Below, one piece after another: positions 11,514-24,172 of a stretch of 64,000 nt of DNA (position 1 is the stretch's first letter; every line of letters begins with the position of its first letter). The stretch comes from Phaeotremella fagi (lineage: Eukaryota; Basidiomycota; Tremellomycetes; Tremellales; Phaeotremellaceae): the NCBI GenBank assembly GCA_001599715.1, contig BCHU01000007.1, positions 253,586 to 317,585 of the forward strand, given 5' to 3'. Under the pieces are notes generated by a model. That model saw nothing but the letters and a program-made list of their open reading frames with translations, was not told the DNA's origin and did not search any database. The translations under genes and the position numbers were made by a program.

Positions 11514-14207
11514 TCACAGTTTACTTCTGATCATCCGTCGTTCATTCCATGCCTTGACCAATTCTGGTTTAAGATCCCGTTTGACAATTTTTCCATTAAC
11601 ATTTCGTGCTAAAAATCAGATATCAGGACACAGCCAAACCCATGGAGGTTGGAATCACTTACGTAGAGGTCCATCTTGTATCAGAATGATAGCAGGTAAA
11701 GCATGGTAAGCCAATCTATGTTCTTATCAGTCCCCTTGAAGGTATGAGAGTGTGGTGATCATACCTCGGCTTCGCTGTTTCCAGTAATTCGGATTCCAAC
11801 GTCCCTTCAAATCCATCACGGAGTGTCACGATTATACCAACTCTTTCACCTAGTTTCGAATCTGGAACACCTATAGCTACAACTTCTGAGATTCTATTAT
11901 CCGCATAAAAAGCGTTTTCGACTTCTGCTGAGGCGATCTAGATGTTGAGAAGGACCATTTAGCCGATGGGCCTTATTGATGCTAGATTGTAGAGCTACGT
12001 ACATTCTCTCCTCCTCGTATTATTATGTCTTTCACTAAAAGCGAGTTGATTTAGTTTATAGTCGGTAACAATTTCTAGCAAACACTCACGTCTATCTCTG
12101 ATATATAAGAAACCGTCACTATCCAAAACCCCAAGATCACCAGTATCCAACCATCCATCAGGATCAACAGCCTCCCTTGTCGCCACTAATTACTGAAATG
12201 AGCTTTCCACACATATCATCTACATGCAAAGCTCCTCTCACCAGGGTCGTCGAAATAACATTTCATCACTTGAGGACCTCTAACAAGAAGTAAACCAGGT
12301 TTACCCGTTCGCAACTCTACCCTAGTTTTTGGATCCACAATTTTCACATCGCAAATAGGTACTGGAGGGCCACTGGATGGAGTAAATAGAGGTGCAACAT
12401 GTTCGTGTACAGTTTCACTTACGTGCTATCCGGCTAAGCAGTGTTAAAATCTATCTATTAGGTATCGGAGGTATCACTCACTCTCTCAATGTAATCCTGT
12501 CCAGCTACCGAACACACATAAGCATTTGTCTCTGTTAAACCGTATCCTTGAACTCTGTTTTGATCAGTTCAACAAAATCTTCAATGACAAAACTCCACAT
12601 ACAAACCAGCCTTTGGCCATTTCTTCTTTACCTCTGCAGCCAGCTCTCTCGATGGAGGCGCACCTCCATAAAACACCGTATCAAAAGTTCGATTTTTCGG
12701 TAGAAGTGGTGATTGAATGATAGAAGCAACAACAGCAGGTACTCTATTTCACGTTAGCTTCGCGCATTCTTTGCAGATCAAAATAAGAGAGGATACTGAC
12801 CCACCAATGACTGAAACTTTCTCCTTTTCAATCAGATCGATAGCGTGGCCGACGTTCCAACGTGTCATGTAAACCATTTTTGAGCCAGCGAAAATTGCTC
12901 TCATAAGCCATGATAGACAACCCGTGACGTGGAATAGTGGTATGGAAAGAAGGACGGTTCGTTGAGGATCTTTAGGAGTGGGTAATGGTGGGATAGGTAG
13001 ACCTGCTCGTAAAGCTGCTCTGGACGGTGCTGATATGATGTAAGCGAATAATCTTTCTCACAAATCTCAAGATAGAATCTCAACGTACCAACCAATCCGG
13101 AGTACAGGTTTGTCAATGCCATTCTTTGAGTACTGAGTACTGCTTTGGGTGAACCGCTTGTCCTGATTTTCAGAATTAGTCTTCGTGCAATGATTGACCA
13201 TGTACCAACTCACCCGGAAGTGAAAAAAATGACGGCGTCAGATTCGGGATTAAGCTTTTCTAAGCCTGAACCTGTTTGAATTAAATGTATAGACCGACTT
13301 GATGGCTTGGTAGTCATCCAAGACTGCATTAACGTCAGTATCTGAAGAAAAATTTCTGACTAACCGGTACATGCTGATCCTTTGTGTTCTCCCAAGAAAA
13401 TATCTGAATGTCAATATTGAATACATCGATAACATACCTGTTTGACTCCTTTCCTTATCAAATCTTCTTTGGCAGTAACAAGTATTTCCGCTCTTTCTAA
13501 ATCAAGTAACACCAAATCAGGTCTGACCAAAGCAATACATTTCAGTAAAGTCTCCCTTGGCCTGTATTTATCGTCAGCATGACCTCATAAAATTAAGCTG
13601 TTGAGACTTACAGCCATGCATTTAACAAGACAGCTATTCCACCAATAAGATGTACAGCTATAAAAGAAATGACCCATCTGTCCTGAATCAGTAAATAATA
13701 TTTGTAAAGACGTACCCAGTAGAATTACTTCCACCTATAACGATTCTCGATCCAATCCCACATCCAAGCTCCCTCATCCAAGCAGCGGCCAAAAAACTTC
13801 TCTCCAGAATTTCTCGAAAGGTTAGAGACTCTCTTCTATCCTCAGTTGACGTTGACGATATTGGTGCAGAGATGAATTGTCTTTTCTCATATTTCTTGAA
13901 ATGATCTAACAGAAATGAACGAAATGTAGGTGGTAGCTACGAACATGGTCATTTCTTGTGTTTAATGAAATATAAAGAAAATTGATGGAGTTACATTCTT
14001 CCATGTCTTGTATTTTCTACCATGTATTTCCTTCTCCACGATTTCCAGCACTTGACCTGGAGAGGTGATAATTCGGTCACCTTGAAGATTGAGTTAGTCA
14101 CCAACGCTTTTCTCTCAGTTTCTTGAATGACCTGGCTATCGTGTTCTGGGAAGGCATATCGATTACTCACATTCGGATATAGAAGGCCTTCTTTTACTCG
14201 CCCCCAT
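11514..14207 (-). CDS. AMP-dependent acyl-CoA/4-coumarate-CoA ligase-like, peroxisomal (SKL end)
   Basis: Adenylate-forming enzyme that activates a carboxylic acid (fatty or aryl acid) with ATP and CoA. The ATP-binding loop reads [15 protein letters not shown], spliced across an intron near 13140-13215. The aromatic adenine-binding motif is [13 protein letters not shown], and the hinge segment is [23 protein letters not shown]. The C-terminal lysine region is [12 protein letters not shown]. The protein ends RSKL, a canonical type 1 peroxisomal targeting signal. I start it at 14207: a 37 nt first exon ([12 protein letters not shown]) joined over a 90 nt intron (14081-14170, GTGAGT donor, CTAAC branch site) to [18 protein letters not shown]. 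The gene has ten or more tiny exons, so inner edges are approximate. The substrate is unknown. Confidence 0.87.
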
Positions 14208-14575
14208 GCTGACTATATCCAGCTTTTTTGAAGATCTATATCTATAACTTCGAGTAAGCTATTTTTTTCTGTTTCCAAGTCGAACCAAATAATGATTGAT
14301 TTTTGCCCCACAATTTTTGGATACTAGACGGATCTCCGGTTAAGTGAAACCCGAGTGATTTGTGGCATCCTGGACGGTGTGGCTTTAGTCTTCTTGTCGT
14401 TGCCTTCCTCCGACCTGCTTCTTATCTTCCTCAGTCTTTTCTTCATTGCTATTTGTGGAGCTAAGTGTTTCCTCGCTTCTCTCTTTGAACTCCTTACAAA
14501 TTAAATCAAAAATATAGCTTTCTTTTGCTTTGCATCTTCTTTTTATCTTCTTCTTCAAGGATATCATAACCTACA
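14208..14575. promoter_or_regulatory. divergent intergenic region (ligase / F-box-like gene)
   Basis: A 368 nt spacer between two genes transcribed apart. A pyrimidine-rich stretch near 14500-14560 (CTTTTTATCTTCTTCTTC-like) precedes the start at 14576. No other element is clear. Confidence 0.35.
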
Positions 14576-15980
14576 ATGTCGACGGATCCTTACTTTGATA
14601 ATCAGAATTTTTCCGATCACACTCTCATATACTCGACTCATACACGTTCACCGCTCAATATTTTTCCTGCGGAAATATGGTTAAATATCTTCAGCCATAT
14701 CGAAAACAAAAATCTTATACCAATCAACGAATCGGTCTGGGGTGATGTGCACCAAGATACATACAGTCAATTGATGTCGGTCTGTAGTGTGAGTATAGAC
14801 AGTAGAAATGACTTGAGCCAAGCTAAACAACATACAAACATTCAACGACTGGCTAGGTACTCCCTTTTATGATGAGCTTTTAGTCAATAAGGTCGACAGT
14901 CTACTCACAGGTTTGGTCTTTGATCCATCAACAAAACAAATTGAGCGCAAAACAAGAACAAAACAAGAACTTCTGAATGGCACCAGGTATCTAAGTTTGA
15001 TACACCATTATCAAAACTATATGGATTTGGAAGATCAAATCAAGATACAGTCTTTTTGCGAATCCAGGCCAAGGAGAATGAAGAATGCAGACCATAACTT
15101 GCTGATTCTATCACTCTGTAAAGCTGAGATTGCTGAGTTTGAAAGTTGGGGAAAAAATCTAGACATGCTTGAAAACTATATGAAAACCAACACTCTCTTC
15201 ACCAATTTAATCAAAGCTTCAATAAGTTCAAACCACAGACTGTTAACAACACCCAAGATAATCCTCAACTCTGGTTATTACTCCTTACACGAAAAGTTTG
15301 AAGCGTTCAGACGACATTCTGTGGTTATTCAAAAAGTTCAAACTCAATTCACTCATTTGATAAACAACAAGACAAAGGTCCGTGACATCTGTTCGAGGAG
15401 TTTTGGACAAGCTTCACATGTTTGGCATGGGTTTGATGAAGAAGTGTTGCAGTACAGCTCGTCTTCAAATATTGATGGGATGACAACACCTCCAACAATC
15501 ACTCATCATCTCTTCGAGGGGTATGAGGGGATGGAAGCAAAGAATTTTAGTCATCGATCACAAATACGTCAAGGTTTTAATAATGTTTACGCGGTCAATT
15601 CAAACATTTTCAGTGAAGCTCATTTACTTTCTCAGACCCTGCAAGATTTCACGCACAAAACACAACACATGCTATCTCTCATCCACCAAACTGATCTTCC
15701 CCATGAAGAAAAAGAAGCTCTCCTTCAAAAAGTAGAAAAATCAATATCTGAAACTGAAATCACAATTTATTTGAACTCAGTCAACAAAAATGATTTCAAG
15801 AAGGAAAGTCAAGATTGGAAACGTTCCTTTACGGTCCTAGTTCCACATTCTGAAGACATTCCAAAGTTAAGTATCCTTCATGCTTCAGAATTTAAACAAT
15901 GTTCTGCTTGTGGGTTAACCGGGTTGAGTGAAGATGAATTGAAGAAAGCCTATGATTTGGGGAGGACAGTTCATTTTTAA
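14576..15980 (+). CDS. F-box-like protein, otherwise uncharacterised
   Basis: Two exons. The first ends after TGT-A at 14786 and is joined over a 70 nt intron (14787-14856) to give VCSTPFYDELLVNKVDSL, after which the frame is open to TAA at 15980. Residues about 27-45 (PLNIFPAEIWLNIFSHIEN) look like the first half of an F-box, the SKP1-binding motif of SCF ubiquitin-ligase substrate receptors; the second half is atypical and interrupted by the exon junction. The remaining 350 residues are mostly polar and helical, with no leucine-rich or WD repeats, and end near a C-x-x-C pair (QCSACGLTGL). It is not an obvious member of the 49-64 kb family, as the EWV-GLW module is absent. Confidence 0.7.
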
Positions 15981-16544
15981 TCAAAGTTTCAGTTTGGCGG
16001 GTGTAGTATAATATACTGTACATTATTGTAGTGTCTTGATAAAATGAATGTCTACAGAACTTGGAACGATTATGTATAAAGTACGAGTTAAGAAATTCAG
16101 GGAAATTCTCGACTGAATAGCACGATGAAAATCTTCTTATCTATTTCAAGTTTAATCGTCGGTTTTCTCTCATGGAGTACTGAGCTCCACCACAGATCAT
16201 GCCTACAGAAAGATGACTAACAGTCTTTCAATCTACTGGTACATAAAGTTACTGAACCAACCAATAAATCACTCTGGGATGATCTTGATCCATTACGACA
16301 TATAAAAGTGCCAGTCAAAATTTCACAACCGTTAAGGCCCATGAACCTCGGCGAGAAAGTCAACGAAAACAAAAACATGCATAAAACCGGTTCGTGATGA
16401 AATCTTGACATTAAAAAAATACAACCGACCAACCATCCTTCCTCCCCCCCCCCCTCATTAAACGAAAAAAACCTAACCAGACGAAGAGACATACCTAAAA
16501 CAGATATCAGCCAAATAACAACAATACCCTAAAAATGATCCAAC
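15981..16544. other. convergent 3' region with an 11-C homopolymer
   Basis: Spacer between two converging genes. It contains a run of eleven C at 16444-16454, a likely length-variable site. A possible last exon of the endopolyphosphatase gene ends at 16473 (see that entry). Confidence 0.4.
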
Positions 16545-18807
16545 TTACATGAGATCCTCGAATTTATCCCACAATTTACGTGTCGAAACCAACTGTCTTG
16601 AAAGTTTGATATAACTGCCAATAGTCAAATCTTTCATTTTCCAAGGTGAAACCTTTTTGAGCCCTTTAATGAATTTATCTCGTTTCTCGTTGATCTCATC
16701 ATCCGTTTCTTTTGAAGTTGACGTTTTGAACAAATCAGAATCGTATCCAGGTAACAAATGAATCGGGATCGGTAAATCCTCTTTATCCTCTTCAGTCAAA
16801 TTCCAATAATTATCTTTCGGCAAGATATTCCGAAGTTTATAAGTCGAATATTCAATGACCCATTGAGGTTCATGATCTTCATCGTTGTCTACGTCCGGTA
16901 GATAGAATTGAGTGTATCCTAAAGGTGAGAGGGCGGTGTTCATCCTTGAAGGTGAAGTTTTGGAATAGTACCGTGGCATCTTTTTGAAATAGCAATGAGG
17001 TTTATCTTCGTTTTCGGGTCTTGAACAATCTGTCTTTGGGAGATGATGTTTATGACCGCCTTTTCTTTTTTTCGTCGTTTCCACATCATCATCTACGTTG
17101 TATTCATCTATCTTTCCGTGAGAATCTATACCAGTGGTATTGTACCTTTTCACACTGGTTAGTGAATCAAAAATGACAATAAGTAAAACGGGACCTACGT
17201 GAAAACTCTAACCGTAGGTAGATACGTCGGTATAACACTAGGCGAAACGTTCATCACAGCATAATCCTTAAGTTTAATCTTTCCAGCTCCAGGCATCTCC
17301 TTGAAATCTTTCCGTAACTCGTCACCAAGATCAGCGTCACTTTTACGTCCCTTGATTCGATATCTTCCTGATCTTGCTAAATGATCTCCATGTCTCAAAG
17401 ACGGTCCCACGAAATTTTGATATGGTACGTAAGTTGGATCGTATGTTTCTTCTTGGGGGAGAGTGACATTGTTGCGGTAAGCTATGAAATCTTTGTTGCT
17501 GGTTGATTCTAGTTCTTCGACGTCGATGAAGAAGAAATGATCGACGTTCCTAGAGTGTGATGAGTACGTTTCCGTTGAGTCAATACCTACATGTGACCAA
17601 AGAGATGTCCAACGATAGTATCTTGATACCGTAGAGCTAAATCACCGTATCTCAAGTCTGATAATTTGTCAGCTAATAAAAAGAGCCTGATCATAGCTGA
17701 CCTACAGCAATTATCAAAGTAATGTCCCATATGGGGAGGTACATGTCCCGACATCCAAACTTGCATTCCCCGATCCCTAAATTCAGCCAATTGAACTTCC
17801 AGCCAATCCATCTCTTTAGCTCCAGGGTCACTCGAACGATCTTTACATCCGTCTACCACTAATCAGGCGTAAGCGTTGCAAATCAAGGAGTCATTTCAGT
17901 CAACCTACATGTATTCGCATCGTACCAAAAAAGAGTGTTTAGAGATATAACAGCTAATGTATCTGGTATAACCTCAACTGAAAAATAAGCCCCACGCTCG
18001 AAAACATGTCGACTATCTTGGGGTATGAACGGAGCCCATATCCTAAAAACACTCAATATTCTCCTTCAAATCGAGAAATCGGATTGGGGACATACCGTAA
18101 GAATTCACTTAGCACTCTATTAGGTCCAGGAGCCAAAACGTTATGAGGATAAATATCGTTATTCCCAATACTAGGAACGACCACTACGTCCTTCCCAAAA
18201 GTCTCCCGCATCTTCTTGACCATCATTCGATTCAGATCGAATATCTCGTTCGGGGTTCGAGGGATCTCACGATCGATATCATGTCGAGCGTTGTCACCTG
18301 TCCAAATGATGAAATCTATTTTATCTGCGTATTCCTTTTTCAAGAATTCAAAGGTTGAATCGACTAATGACATCGGTGTGTCGCAATCACTATCAAGATT
18401 TATTTAGTGGGACCGGTCATGGTAAACCTGTTATAGATAAATGCTTACGATACACCGCTACCCCATGGACCAGCGATTTTCGATGATTTAGCATTATCAG
18501 CTAATTCATTGATTTCTTTGGATTTCCCTTTGGATTTAGAATCGAATTTATCGTTTGATAATCTGTGACAACCTGATTTGTAGGTTGCTCCAGTTAGATA
18601 ATGCGGATCGGGATGGAAATCTGTTAAATGGAGGAAACGACCGGTTAGAGCTGAATTGGGGTTGTTAGTGTTTGAAGTTGGATGGTAATAGGGGGATGGT
18701 TGGGACTACTTACGTCTTCTTTTTGAGGATATTTGTGGATTTAAGGGGAGTTCGTTGGCTGATACGATTGTGAGAGTTAAGATGTAGATGATGAGAGAGG
18801 ATTTCAT
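16545..18807 (-). CDS. PPN1: endopolyphosphatase (vacuolar metallophosphoesterase, PPN1-like)
   Basis: Cuts long polyphosphate chains inside the vacuole. The N-terminus (MKSSLIIYILTLTIVSANE) is a signal sequence or anchor. The metallophosphoesterase domain follows, with DFHPDPHYLTGATY near the start (metal-binding D and H), GPWGSGVSDCDTP, then IIWTGDNARHDID (the GDxx(N/R)H loop) and VVPSIGNNDIYPHN (GNxD). Further on are WMSGHVPPHMG (GHxxP) and a basic KKRKGGHKHHLP stretch of a kind seen in PPN1. The order and spacing fit the fungal endopolyphosphatase family. I place the stop at 16545 (KFEDLM). The stop lies inside a perfect GTAAGT donor, and splicing to a TTTTAG acceptor would instead end the protein MYVSSSG at 16473. 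Six to eight short introns are present. Confidence 0.88.
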
Positions 18808-19258
18808 CGTGAAGAGGGGAGAGAGGAGATGCCAGAGGTCGAGAGGATGTCCAGTTCAAGCAGAGTAGAGTTTGGGATCAAGTCTGAGGACTGGAACTGA
18901 CTTTGTTTTTGGATATTCTAGTGTGACTGTATGAGATGAAAGGTTGAAGTTGACATTAGATGATAGAGATAGATGTGGATGTGTGATATGTTAATGTTAT
19001 GGATGAAGATAGAAGTACCAGTCACACGACAGTTCGCTGCATTCAAATTCAATTTCATTGCACGTTCTTGATTTTGAGTTTCAACTTTACTGCACAATAA
19101 GGTTTGTTTCCATGTTATATAGTACCCCCTTTTAAGCTCACATGTCAACCCCCATATCCACCCCACACGGGATCAAATTTTCAATCATCTCAACTTCTTT
19201 TCAATTCTCAACTGACAAAACAATCATCAACATTTCAAGTAAATAAGTACAACCTACA
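18808..19258. promoter_or_regulatory. divergent promoter region (PPN1 / IMP4)
   Basis: A 451 nt spacer between two genes transcribed apart. Near 19160-19258 the IMP4 side is C/T/A rich (CATCTCAACTTCTTTTCAATTC-like). No defined factor site or TATA box could be supported. Confidence 0.35.
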
Positions 19259-20376
19259 ATGGTAAGTATCAGTATCTCAATAGCTCAGCTCTCATCAACA
19301 ACCACTAACAACCCCTCCCGCAGCTCCGTCGTCAATCCCGTGAAAGACGTGAATACATATTCAAGAAATCCCAAGAATCACAAGAAAGATCAATTTTCGA
19401 AAGGAAACAACAGATCAAATCTCTTTTGGCTCAAGGTAAACCTTTACCTAATGAGCTTAAGAACGATGCACGATCTATCGGGAAGGATTATGTTTTAGAT
19501 GAAGCGCAGACGGATGTTAAGGGGAGTGTTGATGATGAATATTCAAAAGTTGGGACTTATGATCCGAAAATCGTTATCACTACTAGTCGAGATCCTTCTT
19601 CTAGGTTGTTGCAGTTTGCCAAGGTAGGTCTACGATCATAGTTTACAATGATGATTGCTATTTATTAACATCTTTCTTCAATCTCCAGGAACTACGTCTT
19701 GTCTTCCCCAATTCATACAGAATAAACAGAGGAAACTACGTGATCAAAGAACTAGTTCAAGCCTGTCTCTCAGCCAACGTAACAGATCTATTAATGATCC
19801 ACGAACACAGAGGTGTCCCAGACGCCCTAATAATCAGTCATCTACCCCATGGACCGACATTATCAATGACACTCAACAACGTCACTTTACGACATGATAT
19901 CAGTTCACATGCGACGTCGACGGTATCTGAACAATATCCACATTTGATTTTTGAAGGTTTCGGCACTAAACTTGGAGATAGGGTTTCTTCTATTTTGAAA
20001 GCTTTGTTCCCGGTTCCTAAGGATGATGCGAAGAGGGTGATGACTTTTGCTAATGATGCGGATTTCATCAGTTTCAGGTGGGTTCATTGGATATGTTCAC
20101 GTTATCGGATACTGAACTGAAGTTTCTTTTCTTTGTATAGACATCACGTATTCGCTAAAGCCTCACATAAAGATATACAATTAGCAGAAGTTGGACCTAG
20201 ATTCGAAGCGAAGCGTGAGTATAAAGCTAGTTGGCAATAAAGGAAGATTTGGTTAACCTGAAACTCCATTTGCAGCGTACGAAATCAGACAAGGAACAGT
20301 TGATCAGACTGAGGCAGATGTTGAATGGTTGTTGAGACCTTATATGCGTACGGCGAAGAAGAGGAATCAAATGTAG
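19259..20376 (+). CDS. IMP4: U3 snoRNP protein IMP4 (Brix domain)
   Basis: Part of the small-subunit processome; with IMP3 and MPP10 it helps U3 snoRNA pair with pre-rRNA in the nucleolus. The first exon is only the ATG (19259-19261), followed at once by GTAAGT and a 62 nt intron with a CTAAC branch site. The spliced protein reads MLRRQSRERREYIFKKSQES, the usual IMP4 start. The Brix domain runs from PKIVITTSRDPSSRLLQFAK through YRINRGNYVIKELVQACL, HEHRGVPDALIISHLPHGPT and FEGFGTKLGDRV. It closes with VGPRFEAKPYEIRQGTVDQ and ends in MRTAKKRNQM. About 290 residues, matching the family; all motifs are intact. Confidence 0.96.
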
Positions 20377-20822
20377 GCGAGGTGGGGGTTAGGGAGTTGA
20401 GTTGGCGCAGGAATGGGAGTTTGGCTTTTCTTGCATATATTAGTGGTGCATGCTTTGGTATAGTTATAGACTATAGATATAACCTTGTTGTAACAGAATG
20501 TAATATAGGCTATATATGGTTGCACTGGTGAACACCACCCAATCACCCACCCACCCACTGGCTTCCCCCGCCACAATCAGTTTGCCGAGTATAATTTGAT
20601 TCTCCGGCAGTGTGGTCTCTCTACGCTGTCAGTTTAAAGTGCTATTGAATAAAAATAGAATACAGCATACACAATACAGAATACAGTATACAATATAGTG
20701 CATAGTATACAGCATAAGTACAACTATACAGTGCATACATCCACATCCACAACCATATACACAACTATACTCTCAAACCACGATCATCCACCCAAATCTC
20801 ACCACCCATCCATCTATCCAAC
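20377..20822 (+). promoter_or_regulatory. intergenic region with a degenerate TACAGTATA-type repeat
   Basis: Promoter region of the transportin gene. From about 20645 to 20760 the sequence is a degenerate array of ATACAG/TATACA units (for example ACAGAATACAGTATACA), about 115 nt long and ending about 60 nt before the ATG. It could be a decayed microsatellite or a nucleosome-poor promoter element. Confidence 0.45.
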
Positions 20823-23800
20823 ATGAGCTGGCAACCTCAGCAGCAGGGCCTTCAAGAGGTTCTGGGTATGCTGAGGGATTCGTCAAGTCCTGATTCAGAA
20901 GTTCAAAGGGTTGTTGCGCAGGTGTGTACAGTCTTTCTGTGACATTTGGACTATCACTTGATTCAAGCTAAAGAACCAAAACTAACGATTACTTCTCTTC
21001 CACCAACTCCTTTCACCCCTCACTCAAACCCATTCTTTACCCCAACCAGCGTCTAGAACAATTCCGCGATATCCCAGATTTCCTAGCCTACCTCTCCCAC
21101 GTCCTAATCCTCTGTCCAACAGAATCAGATTCCCATCGAGCAGTCGCCGGTCTCTTACTCAAAAATTCCCTCAACTCACGTTACGGAGTTGTCAGGAGTA
21201 ACACTGATCAAACTGAGATCTTGGCTATTAATTATGTTAAATCGACTGTTTTGCAAGGGTTGGCGGATAAGGAACAGATGATTAGACAGACTGTTGGGGC
21301 TGTTATCACTGCTTTACTTGGGAATGAGGATGCTGGAGCTTGGACGGAGGCTTTGGACGTTTTGACGAAAGGTATTCATTCTAATGATTATAATGTTGTC
21401 GAGGTTGGTGGTTTCTGTTTCGAGTCAAAAGTGTTTGTTAAAACTAACGGTGTTGTATATAGGGCTGCTTCAACACACTCCAAAAGATATGCGAAGATTT
21501 CCCTCAAAAACTAGATATCTCAGTTCAAGGTCAAAACCTGTTAGATTATCTCGTACCCCAATTCATCCAATTCACCAGTTATCAACAACCTAAAATTCGA
21601 TTATACGCTTTAGAAATTTTACAATCATTAACGGCGATCAGAATACCAGCTGTTTCAGCCAACATCGATACCTACATGCAATCACTTTTCGCTCGTGCGT
21701 CCGACGAATCGTCTGACGTCAGAAAAGCCGTCTGTGCGGCGTTAGGATTAATACTCGGTTGGAGACCTGATAAATTGATTCCTGAAATGAAGAATGTGGT
21801 CGACTACATCGCTTACTGTACCAAGGATTCCGATGAGAACGTCGCCCTGGAAGCTTGTGAATTCTGGTTATCGTTTGCGGAGGATCAAGCTTTGAAAGAA
21901 CAATTACGTGGTTATCTGAATAAAATCGTTCCGTTACTTTTGGAGGGTATGATTTATTCTGAAGTTGATTTATTGTGGTTGGACGCGGATGACGAACAAG
22001 ACGAAGCTATCCCAGACAAGGAATCTGATATCAAACCAAAAACTTATTCATCAAAAGTTCATTCAACCCATGAATCGATTGATCCGTCTTCATCGTCCAA
22101 CAACACCGTTGGGAAATCTAGGGAAGCTGCTGATAAAGCTTTGGAAGATGATGAAGACGACGATGACGATTACGATGACGATGATGATGATGAAGGTGCT
22201 GGGGATTGGAATCTACGTAAATGTTCAGCGGCGGCTTTGGATGTTATGGCGGTCTCTTTCGGTAATGACATGTTGGAGATTTTGTTGCCGTTGTTGAAAG
22301 ATCGTTTGTTCAATGATGATTGGAAATATAGGGAGAGTGGGATACTGGCTTTGGGAGCTATTGCCGAGGGTACGTCGATGTCTAGTCTCTAACTGCGTAT
22401 AGCTAACCCTTTGATGTTTAGGCTGTATTGACGGTCTTGAACCTCATTTACCTCAACTTGTTCCTTGGCTCGTAAGTGCTTTGAAGGATAAGAAGGTGAG
22501 TTACAACGTCCAGCTGTGGATTCGATCTGATTCTTGTTGTTAGGCTCTTGTTCGTTCGATCACTTGTTGGACTTTGGGTAGATACGCTTCATGGTGTGTT
22601 CTGGCTTCTCCGGATGATAGATCCCTGTTCTTCATTCCTGCAATGGAAGGTGTAAGTTCTTTCCTTGTTACTTCAGAGCATCCTCGCTGATAACAAACCC
22701 TAGCTCCTCGGTATGGTTCTCGACGTAAACAAAAGAGTTCAAGAAGCAGGTTGCAGTGCCTTCGCAACGTTAGAAGAAGAAGCCGGTGAACAACTCGTAC
22801 CCTACCTCACACCGATCCTGCAAAATTTAACATTCGCGTTCAGCAAATATCAACAAAAGAATCTATTGATTCTGTATGACGCTTTGGGTACTTTGGCAGA
22901 TTCGGTTGGAGCTGCGTTGGGTAATCCCGCTTATTTGGATTTGTTGATGCCACCACTCATCGATCGATGGATGAAATTATCTGACGATGATCCGGATTTG
23001 GTTCCTTTGTTAGAGGTGGGTAACTCTACGACATAGATACTAAAATCCTGTACTCACTCGAAATTTTAGTGTTTCTCCTCGATCTCTATAGCCGCCGGTC
23101 CAGCTTTCGCACCATACACTGAACCAGTTTATCAGAGATGTTGTAAAATCATTTCAACTTCGCTTCAACAGTATGGACTTTTCGAGCAAAACCCGGATGA
23201 CATTGAAGAACCAGATCGAACGTTTATCGTTGTTGCTTTGGATTTATTATCGGGTTTGACTCAAGGTTTGGGAGAACAGATTCATGGTTTGGTTGCTCAG
23301 AGTCAACCGCCACTTCTACAGTTGATGGCTCTTTGTTTGACTGTGGGTTATTCCTTCCTGTTGTGATTGAGTTTTGTTTAACTGATGGCCTCAAAAGCAT
23401 TTCGAACCACCTATTCGACAATCCGCACACGCCTTACTCGGAGACATGGCAATCTCATGTTTCCCTCTACTCAAACCTTTCGTTCCCGAAATCATGCCCA
23501 GCGTAATCGAACAAATAGTAATAGAACCCACAGCAGACTGCGTTTCAGTCTGCAACAACGCCGCTTGGGCCGTAGGCGAGATCTCCCTGCAATACCAAAA
23601 CGAACGTCAAACGATCGAACCTTTTATTCAACCCCTTATCCAGCGTTTGATCCCAATCCTGCTAAACACCAAATCACCGAAATCGTTGGCTGAAAACGCA
23701 GCTGTTACTATTGGAAGATTGGGTTTGGTTACTCCTGACATGATAGCTCCTGATTTAGCTAGGTTTAGTCAGAGTTGGTGTACTGCCCTGTGGGAGATTA

Positions 23801-24172
23801 AGGATAACGAAGAGAAGGATTCGGCTTTTAGAGGGTTTTGTATGATGGTTGGAAGTAATCCTTCTGGGTTACAGGATGTGAGTGGTGACTCTTGATCATG
23901 GATTTCGCTAGTGCTGATTCCGACGATCCTTATAGACGTTCATTTGGTTCTGTAACGCAGTTTGTAAATGGCAACATCCATCGACGGATTTAGACAACAT
24001 GTTCAGAAGTGTAAGTATGGTGGTTATGATCATTCGGATGATGTACTGATTGATACACCAAAAACAGTTACTCCAAGGCTACAAATCTGAATTGGGTCAA
24101 AATTGGAATCAAGTAGTTTCATCCTTCCCACCGATCCTTCTACAACGTTTGAGTGAGAGGTACGGAGTTTAA
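20823..24172 (+). CDS. KAP104: transportin, karyopherin beta-2 (Kap104-like) nuclear import receptor
   Basis: Imports PY-NLS cargo such as hnRNP-type RNA-binding proteins through the nuclear pore. The protein starts [21 protein letters not shown], and the importin-beta N-terminal HEAT repeats follow ([18 protein letters not shown]). HEAT repeats cover the whole length. The acidic loop of HEAT repeat 8 ([16 protein letters not shown]) is directly followed by [17 protein letters not shown], a strong transportin hallmark. Later repeats include [15 protein letters not shown] and [15 protein letters not shown]. The end LSERYGV matches the closing residues of the family. Ten or so short introns give a product of about 900 residues. 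Orthology to Kap104/TNPO1 is nearly certain. Confidence 0.95.
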
